Assembly (NCBI GenBank): GCA_012518325.1 | Contig: JAAYSR010000139.1 | Coordinates: 1-9,146, forward strand | DNA: 9,146 bases | Reading direction: 5' to 3' | Origin: Bacillota bacterium | Lineage (GTDB): Bacteria > Bacillota > Limnochordia > Darwinibacteriales > Darwinibacteriaceae | Part shown: positions 1 through 6,527 of the stretch, one piece after another | Layout of the letters: the number at the start of each line of letters is the position of its first letter | Position numbering within the stretch: the first letter of the stretch is position 1 | Translations under genes and position numbers: made by a program | The notes under the pieces: generated by a model | Seen by the model: only the letters and a program-made list of their open reading frames with translations | What the model was told of the DNA's origin: nothing | The model's database searches: none

Positions 1-193
1 AATTCCCGCCAACATCCAGCCCGTCCTGTCTCAGCAGGGCCTCCTCAGGGGGGACATCTGACTGGGTTGCCTCAACTTCTACAAACAGATCATCACTGAA
101 GAGGTCATCAAAATCAAAATCCATGGCACTGACTGCGCTGCTAAAGACCAGCGCCAGCAAGAGTGCAGCCAGGCATAGGGTTCTTCTGCGCAT
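1..193 (-). CDS. Secreted acidic protein of unknown function, N-terminal part only (cut by window edge)
   Basis: Sixty-four codons are visible before the window ends. The start ATG (191-193) has a strong AGGAGGTG site 4 nt upstream that overlaps the TAG stop of the LolA-like gene; the gap between the two genes is 10 nt. The N-terminus is a textbook signal peptide: Arg2-Arg4, a Leu/Ala-rich core at residues 6-17, and likely cleavage after Ser-Ala at residue 23. The mature protein begins with an acidic-aromatic stretch, residues 24-40, in which Asp/Glu alternate with Phe/Leu (DFDDLFSDDLF). No lipobox cysteine follows the signal. Position as the last visible gene of an ABC-transporter operon suggests it is an extracytoplasmic partner of the LolA-like protein, perhaps an envelope or outer-membrane protein, but no family can be named from this fragment. 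The reading frame and secretion are well supported; the function is unknown. Confidence 0.85.
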   Translation of the reverse strand, partial: MRRRTLCLAALLLALVFSSAVSAMDFDFDDLFSDDLFVEVEATQSDVPPEEALLRQDGLDVGGN

Positions 194-203
194 AACGCAC
201 CTC

Positions 204-965
204 CTAGCGGTTCACCCGTTCAATATACGCCTTGGTAAAAACATGATCTGGAATATCATTGGTGGAAATTTCACTGACAGAGATCTGGGTTTTGTTACCC
301 TCTACCAGCTCATCAATGAAGACCATTTGCACAGGTATGACCACATCGCCTACCTTAGTGTACTTGGGAAACAAGCCTGTGCGCATTAGACGGTAGGTCA
401 GGCTGTATTCTTCAGTTTTCAGCACCAGGTTGGAGTCTTTGGTAACCCAGAGCTTGACATAGGGAAAGGGAACAGTTTCATCCACAGCTTTCAGATCAAT
501 GATATAAACCTCGAAGCTGCCGAGGGTGCCCTCCAGATAGCCTTCGATCTCATAGGAGGAAGAGTAAGTGTTTGATCCGAAGTCGGCATTGCGGGCATCG
601 GATCCCTGGAAAGTCTCCTTCAGCGAAGTATGGGCAAACTGGCGGCTCGACGGATCATAAAACCACAGATTGTCTCCCTCCAGCAGATACCCCTGCCCCC
701 TTTGGGTTACTGGTTCTTGAATCAAGAGCAAGAAACGTTCACCGTCATCACGCCTGAATTGCCTGACTACCATCTTCTCAATTCCCTTTTCGGGATCCTC
801 CACGATCATGGTAAGGACCGCAGAAAAGTCGGATCCGTCAAAACGTGACTGGGCATCAAGGCGCTCCAAGATTGCTTCAATATGACTGAAATCCCCAGCT
901 TGAACCATTGCTCCTGCAGCCAGGACAAACAGCAGAACAGCTGTAAGGAAACGCACCTTTTTCAT
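204..965 (-). CDS. LolA-like outer membrane lipoprotein-sorting protein family, secreted
   Basis: This protein of about 253 residues has a signal peptide (MKK start, hydrophobic core at residues 6-20, cleavage likely after VQA at residue 23) and no lipobox cysteine, so it should be a soluble extracytoplasmic protein. The mature part shows the pattern of LolA-like proteins: alternating beta strands, a GxGYLLEGDNLWFYDP-type segment near residues 90-105, an N-rich polar middle around 125-140, and VKLWVTKD followed by LKTEEYS in the second half. Known members form an incomplete beta-barrel that binds acyl chains of lipoproteins or other lipids. It follows two permeases and an ATPase in one operon, which fits a carrier loaded by that transporter. 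I place the start at the second ATG (965) because the AGGAGGT site directly abuts the first ATG (971) and lies 6-7 nt before the second; the first would add only Met-Phe. The family call is fairly sure; the true cargo is not known. Confidence 0.8.
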   Translation of the reverse strand: MKKVRFLTAVLLFVLAAGAMVQAGDFSHIEAILERLDAQSRFDGSDFSAVLTMIVEDPEKGIEKMVVRQFRRDDGERFLLLIQEPVTQRGQGYLLEGDNLWFYDPSSRQFAHTSLKETFQGSDARNADFGSNTYSSSYEIEGYLEGTLGSFEVYIIDLKAVDETVPFPYVKLWVTKDSNLVLKTEEYSLTYRLMRTGLFPKYTKVGDVVIPVQMVFIDELVEGNKTQISVSEISTNDIPDHVFTKAYIERVNR

Positions 966-971
966 GAACAT

Positions 972-978
972 ACCTCCT
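972..978 (-). promoter_or_regulatory. Ribosome binding site of the LolA-like gene
   Basis: A perfect AGGAGGT lies here on the minus strand. It touches the ATG at 971 and is optimally spaced for the ATG at 965, so it decides the start in favour of the shorter protein. Confidence 0.7.
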
Positions 979-995
979 GACTTAATACCACAAGT

Positions 996-2327
996 CTATG
1001 TGTGAGAACTCAGTGCTTTCATGGGCGACATCTTCGCGGCAGCCCGCGCCGGCCAGTAGGCTGCCAAGAGGCTGGTGAGAATCACCAGCGCTACATTGAC
1101 TGCCACATCCTGCAGCGGCAGGGAAAAGGTGATCCTGCCGTTATTCAGGAAAAACTGCAGCGATGGATCGGTGTTAAGGCTGACGCTGCCCACAGCCAAG
1201 GCGATAACGCCGGCGATAACCAGGCCTCCCAGGCAGCCTAACAAGCCTAGCAGCACTGCTTCCCAGAGGAAGATTCGCTTCACCTGCTTCTGCTGCATGC
1301 CAAAGGCGCGCATAGTGCCGATTTCCTTGGTTCGTTCGATCATAATCATGCGGAAAGTATTGGTGATACCCACCATGGTTACCACCAGCAGGATTAGGAA
1401 AATGACCAGGCCCACCCGGTTCAAAACGCCTACAACAAGCTCCACGGCCTCCATGATCTGGTTGATGTTCATCACTTGATAGCGCGTGCCTTCCCAAGGT
1501 GTGACTTCCTGGGTTCGAGTCCCTGGATCAATGGGCATACCTGCCACCGTCACAGTCACTTCCGGTTCATCCTCTGCCTCTTCCGCTTCCTCTGGGCTGA
1601 GCAGCCCTTCCCGGAAAGTCCTGGCAAACTGATCGACCAGGTCCAAGTCGGTAACAAACATGTTCAGAATCTGATATTCATGGGGTTCCATGCCCAGCAG
1701 GCTGTTGAGATTGGCCCGGCTGGTGTACGCTGCTGACAGACCCAGTTCTTCCTGGTCCTTAATAAAAGCTGCGACCCTGGCCTCGCCAACATTTTGCTGC
1801 CCTGTCAAAGTCTCCAGCCTGATCAGGACAGTCTCGCCGACCTCCACCCCAAGGCGTTCGGCAACCGGTTCCGGCAGAACAATTATGTCATCTCTCTTGC
1901 CCAGTTCTGCCAATGATCCTTCGACAACCACCAGACTGTCAATCAGTCGATCTTCCTCGGAGAAATCCACCCCATACAGCAGGTGCATAGTCTGCTGCGA
2001 CCCGAAAATCAGTGATGGCATAGCCTGGCTGCGCCGGGTAAAGGCTTCAATCTGGCGGGCATTCTCTTCTAAGAGACGATCCAAGTTGGCATCAGGACGG
2101 ATTTTCATAATCATCTGACCGGCCTCAGTCCATTCTCTTCCGGTAATAAAGACATGTCCGCCTAGGGCATGGGAAAAATTGTCGCGAATGTTGATCACTG
2201 CGCCCCCGGTCAAGGCATTCATCAAGGTAATTACCATCATGCCGAAGGCAATGGCGCCTGCCAGAAGAAAGCTGCGCTTTTTTTGCCTAGAAATATTGCG
2301 AAAGGCCACCTTCATTGTCAAGAACAT
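996..2327 (-). CDS. ABC transporter permease, FtsX/MacB (LolC/LolE-like) fold, second of two
   Basis: This 443-residue membrane protein has the four-helix MacB/FtsX layout: one N-terminal helix (about 21-42), a large extracytoplasmic domain (about 43-297), then three helices (about 298-323, 353-381 and 405-426). Between helices 2 and 3 lies the cytoplasmic coupling segment ERTKEIGTMRAFGM (331-344), characteristic of FtsX-type permeases, and the tail ends in PARAAAKMSPMKAL, the conserved end of the family. A very acidic run (about 246-257, nine Glu/Asp residues) sits late in the outer domain. It starts 5 nt after the stop of the first permease; its Shine-Dalgarno GAGGTGA contains that stop. 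The two permeases are clearly related in fold but differ in sequence and size, so they probably form a heterodimer with the ATPase, as LolC/LolE do with LolD. Substrate is inferred only from the neighbouring LolA-like gene. Confidence 0.9.
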   Translation of the reverse strand: MFLTMKVAFRNISRQKKRSFLLAGAIAFGMMVITLMNALTGGAVINIRDNFSHALGGHVFITGREWTEAGQMIMKIRPDANLDRLLEENARQIEAFTRRSQAMPSLIFGSQQTMHLLYGVDFSEEDRLIDSLVVVEGSLAELGKRDDIIVLPEPVAERLGVEVGETVLIRLETLTGQQNVGEARVAAFIKDQEELGLSAAYTSRANLNSLLGMEPHEYQILNMFVTDLDLVDQFARTFREGLLSPEEAEEAEDEPEVTVTVAGMPIDPGTRTQEVTPWEGTRYQVMNINQIMEAVELVVGVLNRVGLVIFLILLVVTMVGITNTFRMIMIERTKEIGTMRAFGMQQKQVKRIFLWEAVLLGLLGCLGGLVIAGVIALAVGSVSLNTDPSLQFFLNNGRITFSLPLQDVAVNVALVILTSLLAAYWPARAAAKMSPMKALSSHT

Positions 2328-2332
2328 TCAAA

Positions 2333-3814
2333 TCACCTCGAACTTTCCATGGCCTTGAGGGGCGAAGTTTTCATCACAATTCTTGCGGGATAGACGCTGG
2401 AAACAGTCCCCACAGCTATAATCACCACAAAGGAAGTCAGAACCGACGAGAGAGACAGTTCAGGCCGGAGAACAGGACCGCCGTAGATGATTTCAAAAAA
2501 CATGTTGCTGGCCTCCAGGCCTACTCTGTTTAAGATAAACAGAATTAAAGCTCCCAGAAGCACTCCAAACGTGCCTGCTATTCCCGACAGCAGCAGGGTT
2601 TCCAGCATCACCATTTTGCGCACGAAACCTTTTTGGGCGCCAATCGCCCGCATCGTGCCGATTTCACCCATGCGCTCAGTGACGGATATGACCAAGGTGT
2701 TCATGATGATAATCACAGCTACAACAGCGATGATCAGCACAACAGCATTGAAAACGCTCTTAATGCCGTAGGACAGTCCCGCCATGGCACCTGCTGCCTG
2801 CAGCCAGTCCCGGGTCTCAGCGGCAATTTGCCGGTCAGAGAAGAACTTGGCAAAGTCAGCCTGTGCCTGCCGCAGATACTTCTCGTCAGTCAGCCTGACT
2901 AACAGATACTGCCAGGCCCCTGTGTCCTCCACATTGGAGATATCCCTGGATTCAGTATCCCCCAGCAAAGAGAACCAATAGTCCTCATCCAATGCCTCGT
3001 CCTCCGCCTCTACCGGAGCAAAAAGCGAATCCAGCGAATCAAAGATGCTTTCTGCATCAATGTTGCCGAGCAGGGCCTGTTCATCCTCAGTTAGTTCGGC
3101 AGGTGCTGAATGTCCCACGACCATGCCGGCTAAAGCCCGCACATTGGAAACATCCATCAGGCTGACCAGATCAAGCTGAACGTTGGACTGTTTGAACTGA
3201 AAGATCCCGCTTATCTCAACTTCTCGGATGCGCATGCCGGAGACAGTGCTCGCGGATGTAAACAGGAGCTTGTCGCCGGGTCTCAAGCTGAAACCGAGGT
3301 GGCGCTCCAAGTGTTCTGCCACAGTCCTGTTCAAAAGGATCCCCTGGCTGCCGGGCTCCCAGAAGCCGCCCTCCATAATCTCCACATTATCCGGAAACAT
3401 ATTTTGATACTGATCCGGAACGATGCCAAAGAGCTGAGTAACGCCGAGCATATTGTCACCTCTGGATACCATGGCAGTTGTGGACACCTGCGGATTGACG
3501 GACTCAACATAGGGCAGAGATCTGGCGAACTCCACAACTTCTGCGTACTGGGGAATCCTCGGCACTGCCCTTTCCATGGCAGTCATGTCCTGATAGCCGA
3601 ACAACGTCAGCTGGCCCCGGGTTTTTCCAGTGATCATGAAGTGACCGGTGTAGTTTTGGATGTAATAACGCTCAATTCCGGCCGCGGCGGAATCCATAAA
3701 GGAGTTGCCGACCACCAAAACCATGATGCCGATAATCATGATCAAACCGATAATTGCTGTCTTCACTTTATGCTCGCGAATGTTGCGCCAGGCAATAGTC
3801 AGCAGGATTCTCAT
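2333..3814 (-). CDS. ABC transporter permease, FtsX/MacB (LolC/LolE-like) fold, first of two
   Basis: This 493-residue protein has an N-terminal helix (about 18-36), a large extracytoplasmic MacB-type domain (about 37-352) and three C-terminal helices (about 354-376, 403-428 and 456-476). The coupling segment ERMGEIGTMRAIGAQKGFV (380-398) and the closing YPARIVMKTSPLKAM (475-489) are hallmarks of the family. The outer domain carries an insertion rich in Asp and Glu (about 240-298), which makes the protein longer than its operon partner. The start ATG overlaps the ATPase stop by 4 bp (ATGA), indicating translational coupling; a GGGGAG site lies about 6 nt upstream. Family members are mechanotransmitters driven by a cytoplasmic ATPase and act on lipoproteins, peptides, macrolides or cell-wall hydrolases; the LolA-like gene downstream favours a lipid or lipoprotein-like substrate. 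Confidence 0.9.
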   Translation of the reverse strand: MRILLTIAWRNIREHKVKTAIIGLIMIIGIMVLVVGNSFMDSAAAGIERYYIQNYTGHFMITGKTRGQLTLFGYQDMTAMERAVPRIPQYAEVVEFARSLPYVESVNPQVSTTAMVSRGDNMLGVTQLFGIVPDQYQNMFPDNVEIMEGGFWEPGSQGILLNRTVAEHLERHLGFSLRPGDKLLFTSASTVSGMRIREVEISGIFQFKQSNVQLDLVSLMDVSNVRALAGMVVGHSAPAELTEDEQALLGNIDAESIFDSLDSLFAPVEAEDEALDEDYWFSLLGDTESRDISNVEDTGAWQYLLVRLTDEKYLRQAQADFAKFFSDRQIAAETRDWLQAAGAMAGLSYGIKSVFNAVVLIIAVVAVIIIMNTLVISVTERMGEIGTMRAIGAQKGFVRKMVMLETLLLSGIAGTFGVLLGALILFILNRVGLEASNMFFEIIYGGPVLRPELSLSSVLTSFVVIIAVGTVSSVYPARIVMKTSPLKAMESSR

Positions 3815-4524
3815 GATATGCTCCCCGCCTCAGCCTTTGTCTTGCTGTCCTCCACGATCAGTCCGTCGAGGAGCTGAATCACATGGTCGGCAATCTCCAT
3901 AATGCTCCGGTCATGGGTCGAAAAGATGAATGTGGTATTCAGTTCCGAGTTCATCTTCTTCATCAGTTCAATAATGCTCTGTCCGGTCTTGGAGTCAAGA
4001 TTGGCAGTGGGTTCATCGGCCAAGACAATCTCCGGCTTTGTAACAAGGGCACGGGCAATAGCTACTCTCTGTCTCTGGCCGCCGGAAAGCTCATTCGATT
4101 TGTGGTGCATATGATCTGCCAGGCCCACCGCTTCAATCAAAAACTCGATCCACTCTCGGGTCTCTTTCCTGCTGCGCCTGTTTTTCCCTAACAGCAGGGG
4201 GAATTCTATGTTCTCGTAGACGTTAAGCACGGGGATCAGATTGAAGGATTGGAAAATAAAGCCCAAAGTTTCGTGCCGCAGCTTCGTAAGCTCTTTGTCC
4301 TTTAGTCCTCCGGTGACGGTTCCGTTAATCCTGACAATCCCTTCAGTCGGCTGATCAATGCAGCCAATCATGTTCAGAATGGTTGACTTTCCTGATCCCG
4401 AAGGGCCTACGATGGAGGCAAAGTCGCCTTTCTCTATAGAAAAAGTAACACCCCGCACAGCATGTACTTCTGCCTTGCCGAGAGTGTAGACCTTTTTAAC
4501 ACTTTCCAGCTCTACAATGGCCAT
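3811..4524 (-). CDS. ABC transporter ATP-binding protein, LolD/MacB family
   Basis: This 237-residue ATPase is complete and has every ABC motif: Walker A GPSGSGKST (40-48), Q-loop Gln92 in FIFQSFNL, signature LSGGQ (146-150) followed by RQRVAIARAL, Walker B VLADEPT (167-173) with catalytic Glu171, D-loop NLD (175-177) and switch His204. The FNLIPVLNVYENIEFPLLL segment and the ADEPTANLDSKTG segment are typical of the LolD/MacB/FtsE group rather than of nutrient importers. It would sit on the cytoplasmic face and power the two permeases encoded just downstream. The start ATG has AGGAGAGG at about 5 nt. A promoter precedes it in the 65-nt gap after the flavodoxin gene, so it is the first gene of the five-gene operon. 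The substrate cannot be told from the ATPase itself. Confidence 0.95.
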   Translation of the reverse strand: MAIVELESVKKVYTLGKAEVHAVRGVTFSIEKGDFASIVGPSGSGKSTILNMIGCIDQPTEGIVRINGTVTGGLKDKELTKLRHETLGFIFQSFNLIPVLNVYENIEFPLLLGKNRRSRKETREWIEFLIEAVGLADHMHHKSNELSGGQRQRVAIARALVTKPEIVLADEPTANLDSKTGQSIIELMKKMNSELNTTFIFSTHDRSIMEIADHVIQLLDGLIVEDSKTKAEAGSIS

Positions 4525-4556
4525 CTGATCCTCTCCTTTTTTGCCCTAATACAATA

Positions 4557-4585
4557 AGTATACCCAAGTGCTCGGCTTGATTCAA
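4557..4585 (-). promoter_or_regulatory. Promoter of the Lol-like ABC operon
   Basis: On the minus strand, TTGAAT (4580-4585) and TATACT (4557-4562) are separated by exactly 17 nt. The start of transcription would fall near 4550, giving a leader of roughly 25 nt that contains the ATPase Shine-Dalgarno. The -35 box lies only 4 nt past the stop of the flavodoxin gene, so read-through from that gene is also possible; no terminator hairpin is visible in the gap. Confidence 0.55.
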
Positions 4586-4589
4586 TGTA

Positions 4590-5015
4590 TCACAATCCTT
4601 CCAGCAAGCTCCGGGCAAAGTTTACAGCACTCTGCACGTCTGACCGGTTGGGGCGGCCCCATTTGTACAGCAAGAAGCTCCCCTGGCAGAGCAGCTCGTC
4701 TACAACGTGAATGCCCTTGTCCTCCAGAAGTCTCCTAACCTGAACCTGTCTGTGCTTTTTCGAGGCGCAGGATGTGATCAAGGCCGCTCTCTGCACCTGA
4801 TCGCCGTCGAGGTTCTGGACAAAGTCCAACAGTTCCGGCAGACTGACACCGCCATAAATGCCGCCTACAATAAATAATAGTTCGACTTCCTGCACTGCCG
4901 GCCTGTCCGTGACATTGCTCACCGGCACCTGGAGAGCACTGCCAATGGCCTCAGCTATCTTCTTGGAGTGCCTTGTTTTCGTCGCATAGACAACCCTGAC
5001 ACTTTGCACTTGCAT
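4590..5015 (-). CDS. Small flavodoxin-domain protein
   Basis: This 141-residue cytoplasmic protein has the flavodoxin-like order: beta strand RVVYAT, phosphate loop TKTRHSKKIAEAI (12-24), second strand LLFIVGGIYGG (47-56) whose aromatic and glycine residues would contact the FMN ring, a strand AALITSCAS (77-85), and a C-terminal QGSFLLYKWGRPN (111-123) typical of the short flavodoxin-family proteins found in clostridia. The phosphate loop has Arg-His where classical flavodoxins have Gly-Asn, so FMN binding is likely but not certain. Such proteins are thought to carry electrons or to sense redox state; no partner enzyme is next to it. The ATG has AGGAGAGGG directly upstream. It is transcribed alone or into the ABC operon, from a promoter overlapped by a palindrome. 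Confidence 0.75.
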   Translation of the reverse strand: MQVQSVRVVYATKTRHSKKIAEAIGSALQVPVSNVTDRPAVQEVELLFIVGGIYGGVSLPELLDFVQNLDGDQVQRAALITSCASKKHRQVQVRRLLEDKGIHVVDELLCQGSFLLYKWGRPNRSDVQSAVNFARSLLEGL

Positions 5016-5030
5016 CCCTCTCCTATTGTG

Positions 5031-5051
5031 ACCTAGTTACCTAGTGCACTA
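5031..5051 (-). promoter_or_regulatory. Probable repressor operator overlapping the flavodoxin transcription start
   Basis: TAGTGCACTA (5042-5051) is a perfect 10-bp palindrome. Next to it are two tandem copies of ACCTAGT (5031-5037 and 5039-5045), 8 nt apart, the second running into the palindrome. The cluster sits just downstream of the -10 box, the usual place for a repressor. The look resembles MarR-type operators, but no regulator gene is in the window, so the cognate protein is unknown. Confidence 0.4.
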
Positions 5052-5053
5052 AT

Positions 5054-5083
5054 ATCGTATAACATATTTCCGTCTTTTGTCAA
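5054..5083 (-). promoter_or_regulatory. Promoter of the flavodoxin gene
   Basis: On the minus strand a perfect TTGACA (5078-5083) is followed after 16 nt by TATACG (5056-5061) or after 18 nt by TACGAT (5054-5059). Either places the transcription start near 5047-5050, inside the palindrome at 5042-5051. The leader would be about 32-35 nt. Confidence 0.55.
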
Positions 5084-5183
5084 TGTTTATCACTCCTGGC
5101 AAACTGCCGGCCTGTCCCTCCCAAAACTGAAACAGGATATTCGTGCTCAGAGTCGAAAATTCTGCACAAGAATCCTTTTGCAT

Positions 5184-5193
5184 AGGGGAGGAG
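5184..5193 (+). promoter_or_regulatory. Ribosome binding site of the C69 peptidase gene
   Basis: AGGGGAGGAG lies 5 nt before the ATG at 5199. An in-frame TTG at 5178 lies upstream of this site and so is not the start. No convincing plus-strand promoter was found between 5090 and 5180. Confidence 0.75.
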
Positions 5194-5198
5194 TATTT

Positions 5199-6527
5199 AT
5201 GTGTGATACCATGGTCGCCCTGGGTAATTCGACCAAGAGCGGAAACGTGATTTTCGCCAAGAACAGCGATCGACAGCCGAACGAACCTCTGCTCATGATC
5301 CGTATCCCGCGCAAAAGCCATCCCCCAGGCGCCAAGGTGAAGTGCACTTATATCACTATTGATCAGGTCAGTGAAACCTTTGAAGTGCTGCTCCTCAAAC
5401 CCTCCTGGATGTGGGGAGCTGAGATGGGCGCGAACGAATATGGGCTGAACATTGGCAACGAAGCAGTCTTTACCAAAGTAAAGCAGGGACCCGATGCCCT
5501 GCTGGGAATGGACTTAGTGCGCCTGGCCCTAGAGCGCTGCAAAACCAGCACAGAAGCGCTCCATCTGATCACTGAGCTCCTGCAGAAACACGGCCAGGGA
5601 GGAAATTGCGGCTACGAGAAGAGGTTTGTCTACCACAATTCCTTCTTGATCGCAGACAGGGACTCTGCCTGGGTGTTGGAAACAGCCGGTCCTTATTGGG
5701 CCGCCGAAAAGGTTAAGGATGTACGTGCGATTTCCAACCGTCTCAGTATCGGCAAGGACTTCGACTTGGCCCATCCAGAACTGATCGACTATGCGGTTTC
5801 CAAGGGGTGGTGCAAGTCAGAAGAGGATTTTGACTTTGCCCGCTGCTACTCCAATCAGCTGATCACAAGATTCAGCGGTTCAGCCAGCAGGCAAAAGGCC
5901 TGCTCCACAAGGCTGCAGAGGGAAAAAGGCCGAATCACGGTGGAAACCATGATGGAAATCCTCCGCTCCCATGACGAAAGCCTCGGCGGCAAAAGTCCTT
6001 TTACGCGCTCTGCTTTGAGCAGTGTATGTATGCATGGGGGAGGATTGGTAGGGGATCATACCACCGGAAGTTATGTTGCTGAGCTTGCCGAACCCCTTGA
6101 TACATACTGGATTACTGGAGGCTCCACGCCGTGCATCTCAGTTTTCAAGCCCTTCTGGCTGACAGATAACAATGTGGTGTTTAGTGAAGAACAAGAACAG
6201 GATGCCCTGGACTTCTGGCTGCTGCGGGAAGAATTCCATCGCCTGGTACTGCAGAATAAAGTATTTGAACTAAAAAAGCACCTCCAACAAGGTGCTGAAC
6301 TGGAAAGGCGAAGCCTGGAAAAAGCAGCTGCCCTGGGCTCTCGCAGGGATCCCAAGGAGTTGGAGGCCATAATGGCTGAGGCTTGGCAGGCAGAAGACAA
6401 ACTGATGAAGACCATCGTCAACCGCAGCAGGCCGAATGCCGGAGAAATCAAAGGGAATCTGCTCTTTAGGCGCTATTGGAAAAAGCAAACCGAAAAGCTC
6501 GGCTTCCACAAGAGAACTAACCCATAA
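5199..6527 (+). CDS. Secernin-like peptidase, family C69 (Ntn hydrolase)
   Basis: This 442-residue protein begins MCDTMVAL. In the C69 dipeptidase/secernin family the Cys exposed after removal of Met is the catalytic N-terminal nucleophile, so Cys2 and the strong upstream ribosome binding site agree on this start. Other family segments are FAKNSDRQPNE (19-29), GANEYGLNIGNEAV (77-90), GGNCGYEKRFVYHNSFLIAD (134-153), WVLETAGPYWAAEKV (158-172), AISNRLSIG (177-185) and SVCMHGGGLVGDHTTGSYVAEL (275-296). The C-terminal part (about 330-440) is helical and charged. No signal peptide or membrane helix is seen, so it is probably cytoplasmic. Bacterial members cleave dipeptides; for secernins the substrate is poorly defined, so peptidase activity is inferred from the family. 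It is a single gene, divergent from the flavodoxin gene and overlapping the end of aroB tail to tail by 11 bp. Confidence 0.9.
   Translation: MCDTMVALGNSTKSGNVIFAKNSDRQPNEPLLMIRIPRKSHPPGAKVKCTYITIDQVSETFEVLLLKPSWMWGAEMGANEYGLNIGNEAVFTKVKQGPDALLGMDLVRLALERCKTSTEALHLITELLQKHGQGGNCGYEKRFVYHNSFLIADRDSAWVLETAGPYWAAEKVKDVRAISNRLSIGKDFDLAHPELIDYAVSKGWCKSEEDFDFARCYSNQLITRFSGSASRQKACSTRLQREKGRITVETMMEILRSHDESLGGKSPFTRSALSSVCMHGGGLVGDHTTGSYVAELAEPLDTYWITGGSTPCISVFKPFWLTDNNVVFSEEQEQDALDFWLLREEFHRLVLQNKVFELKKHLQQGAELERRSLEKAAALGSRRDPKELEAIMAEAWQAEDKLMKTIVNRSRPNAGEIKGNLLFRRYWKKQTEKLGFHKRTNP

Noticed and set aside
1174..1497. A 107-codon minus-strand frame inside the second permease
   Set aside because: It is out of frame with a permease whose motifs run through the same region, so a frameshift or nested gene is not needed.
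5090..5180. Plus-strand promoter for the C69 peptidase gene
   Set aside because: No pair of -35 and -10 elements with acceptable match and spacing was found; one must exist here or overlap the divergent promoter but I cannot place it.
5049..5774. Minus-strand open frames antisense to the C69 peptidase gene
   Set aside because: They lie opposite a strongly supported gene, lack ribosome binding sites and show no recognisable family; they are shadows of the real frame.
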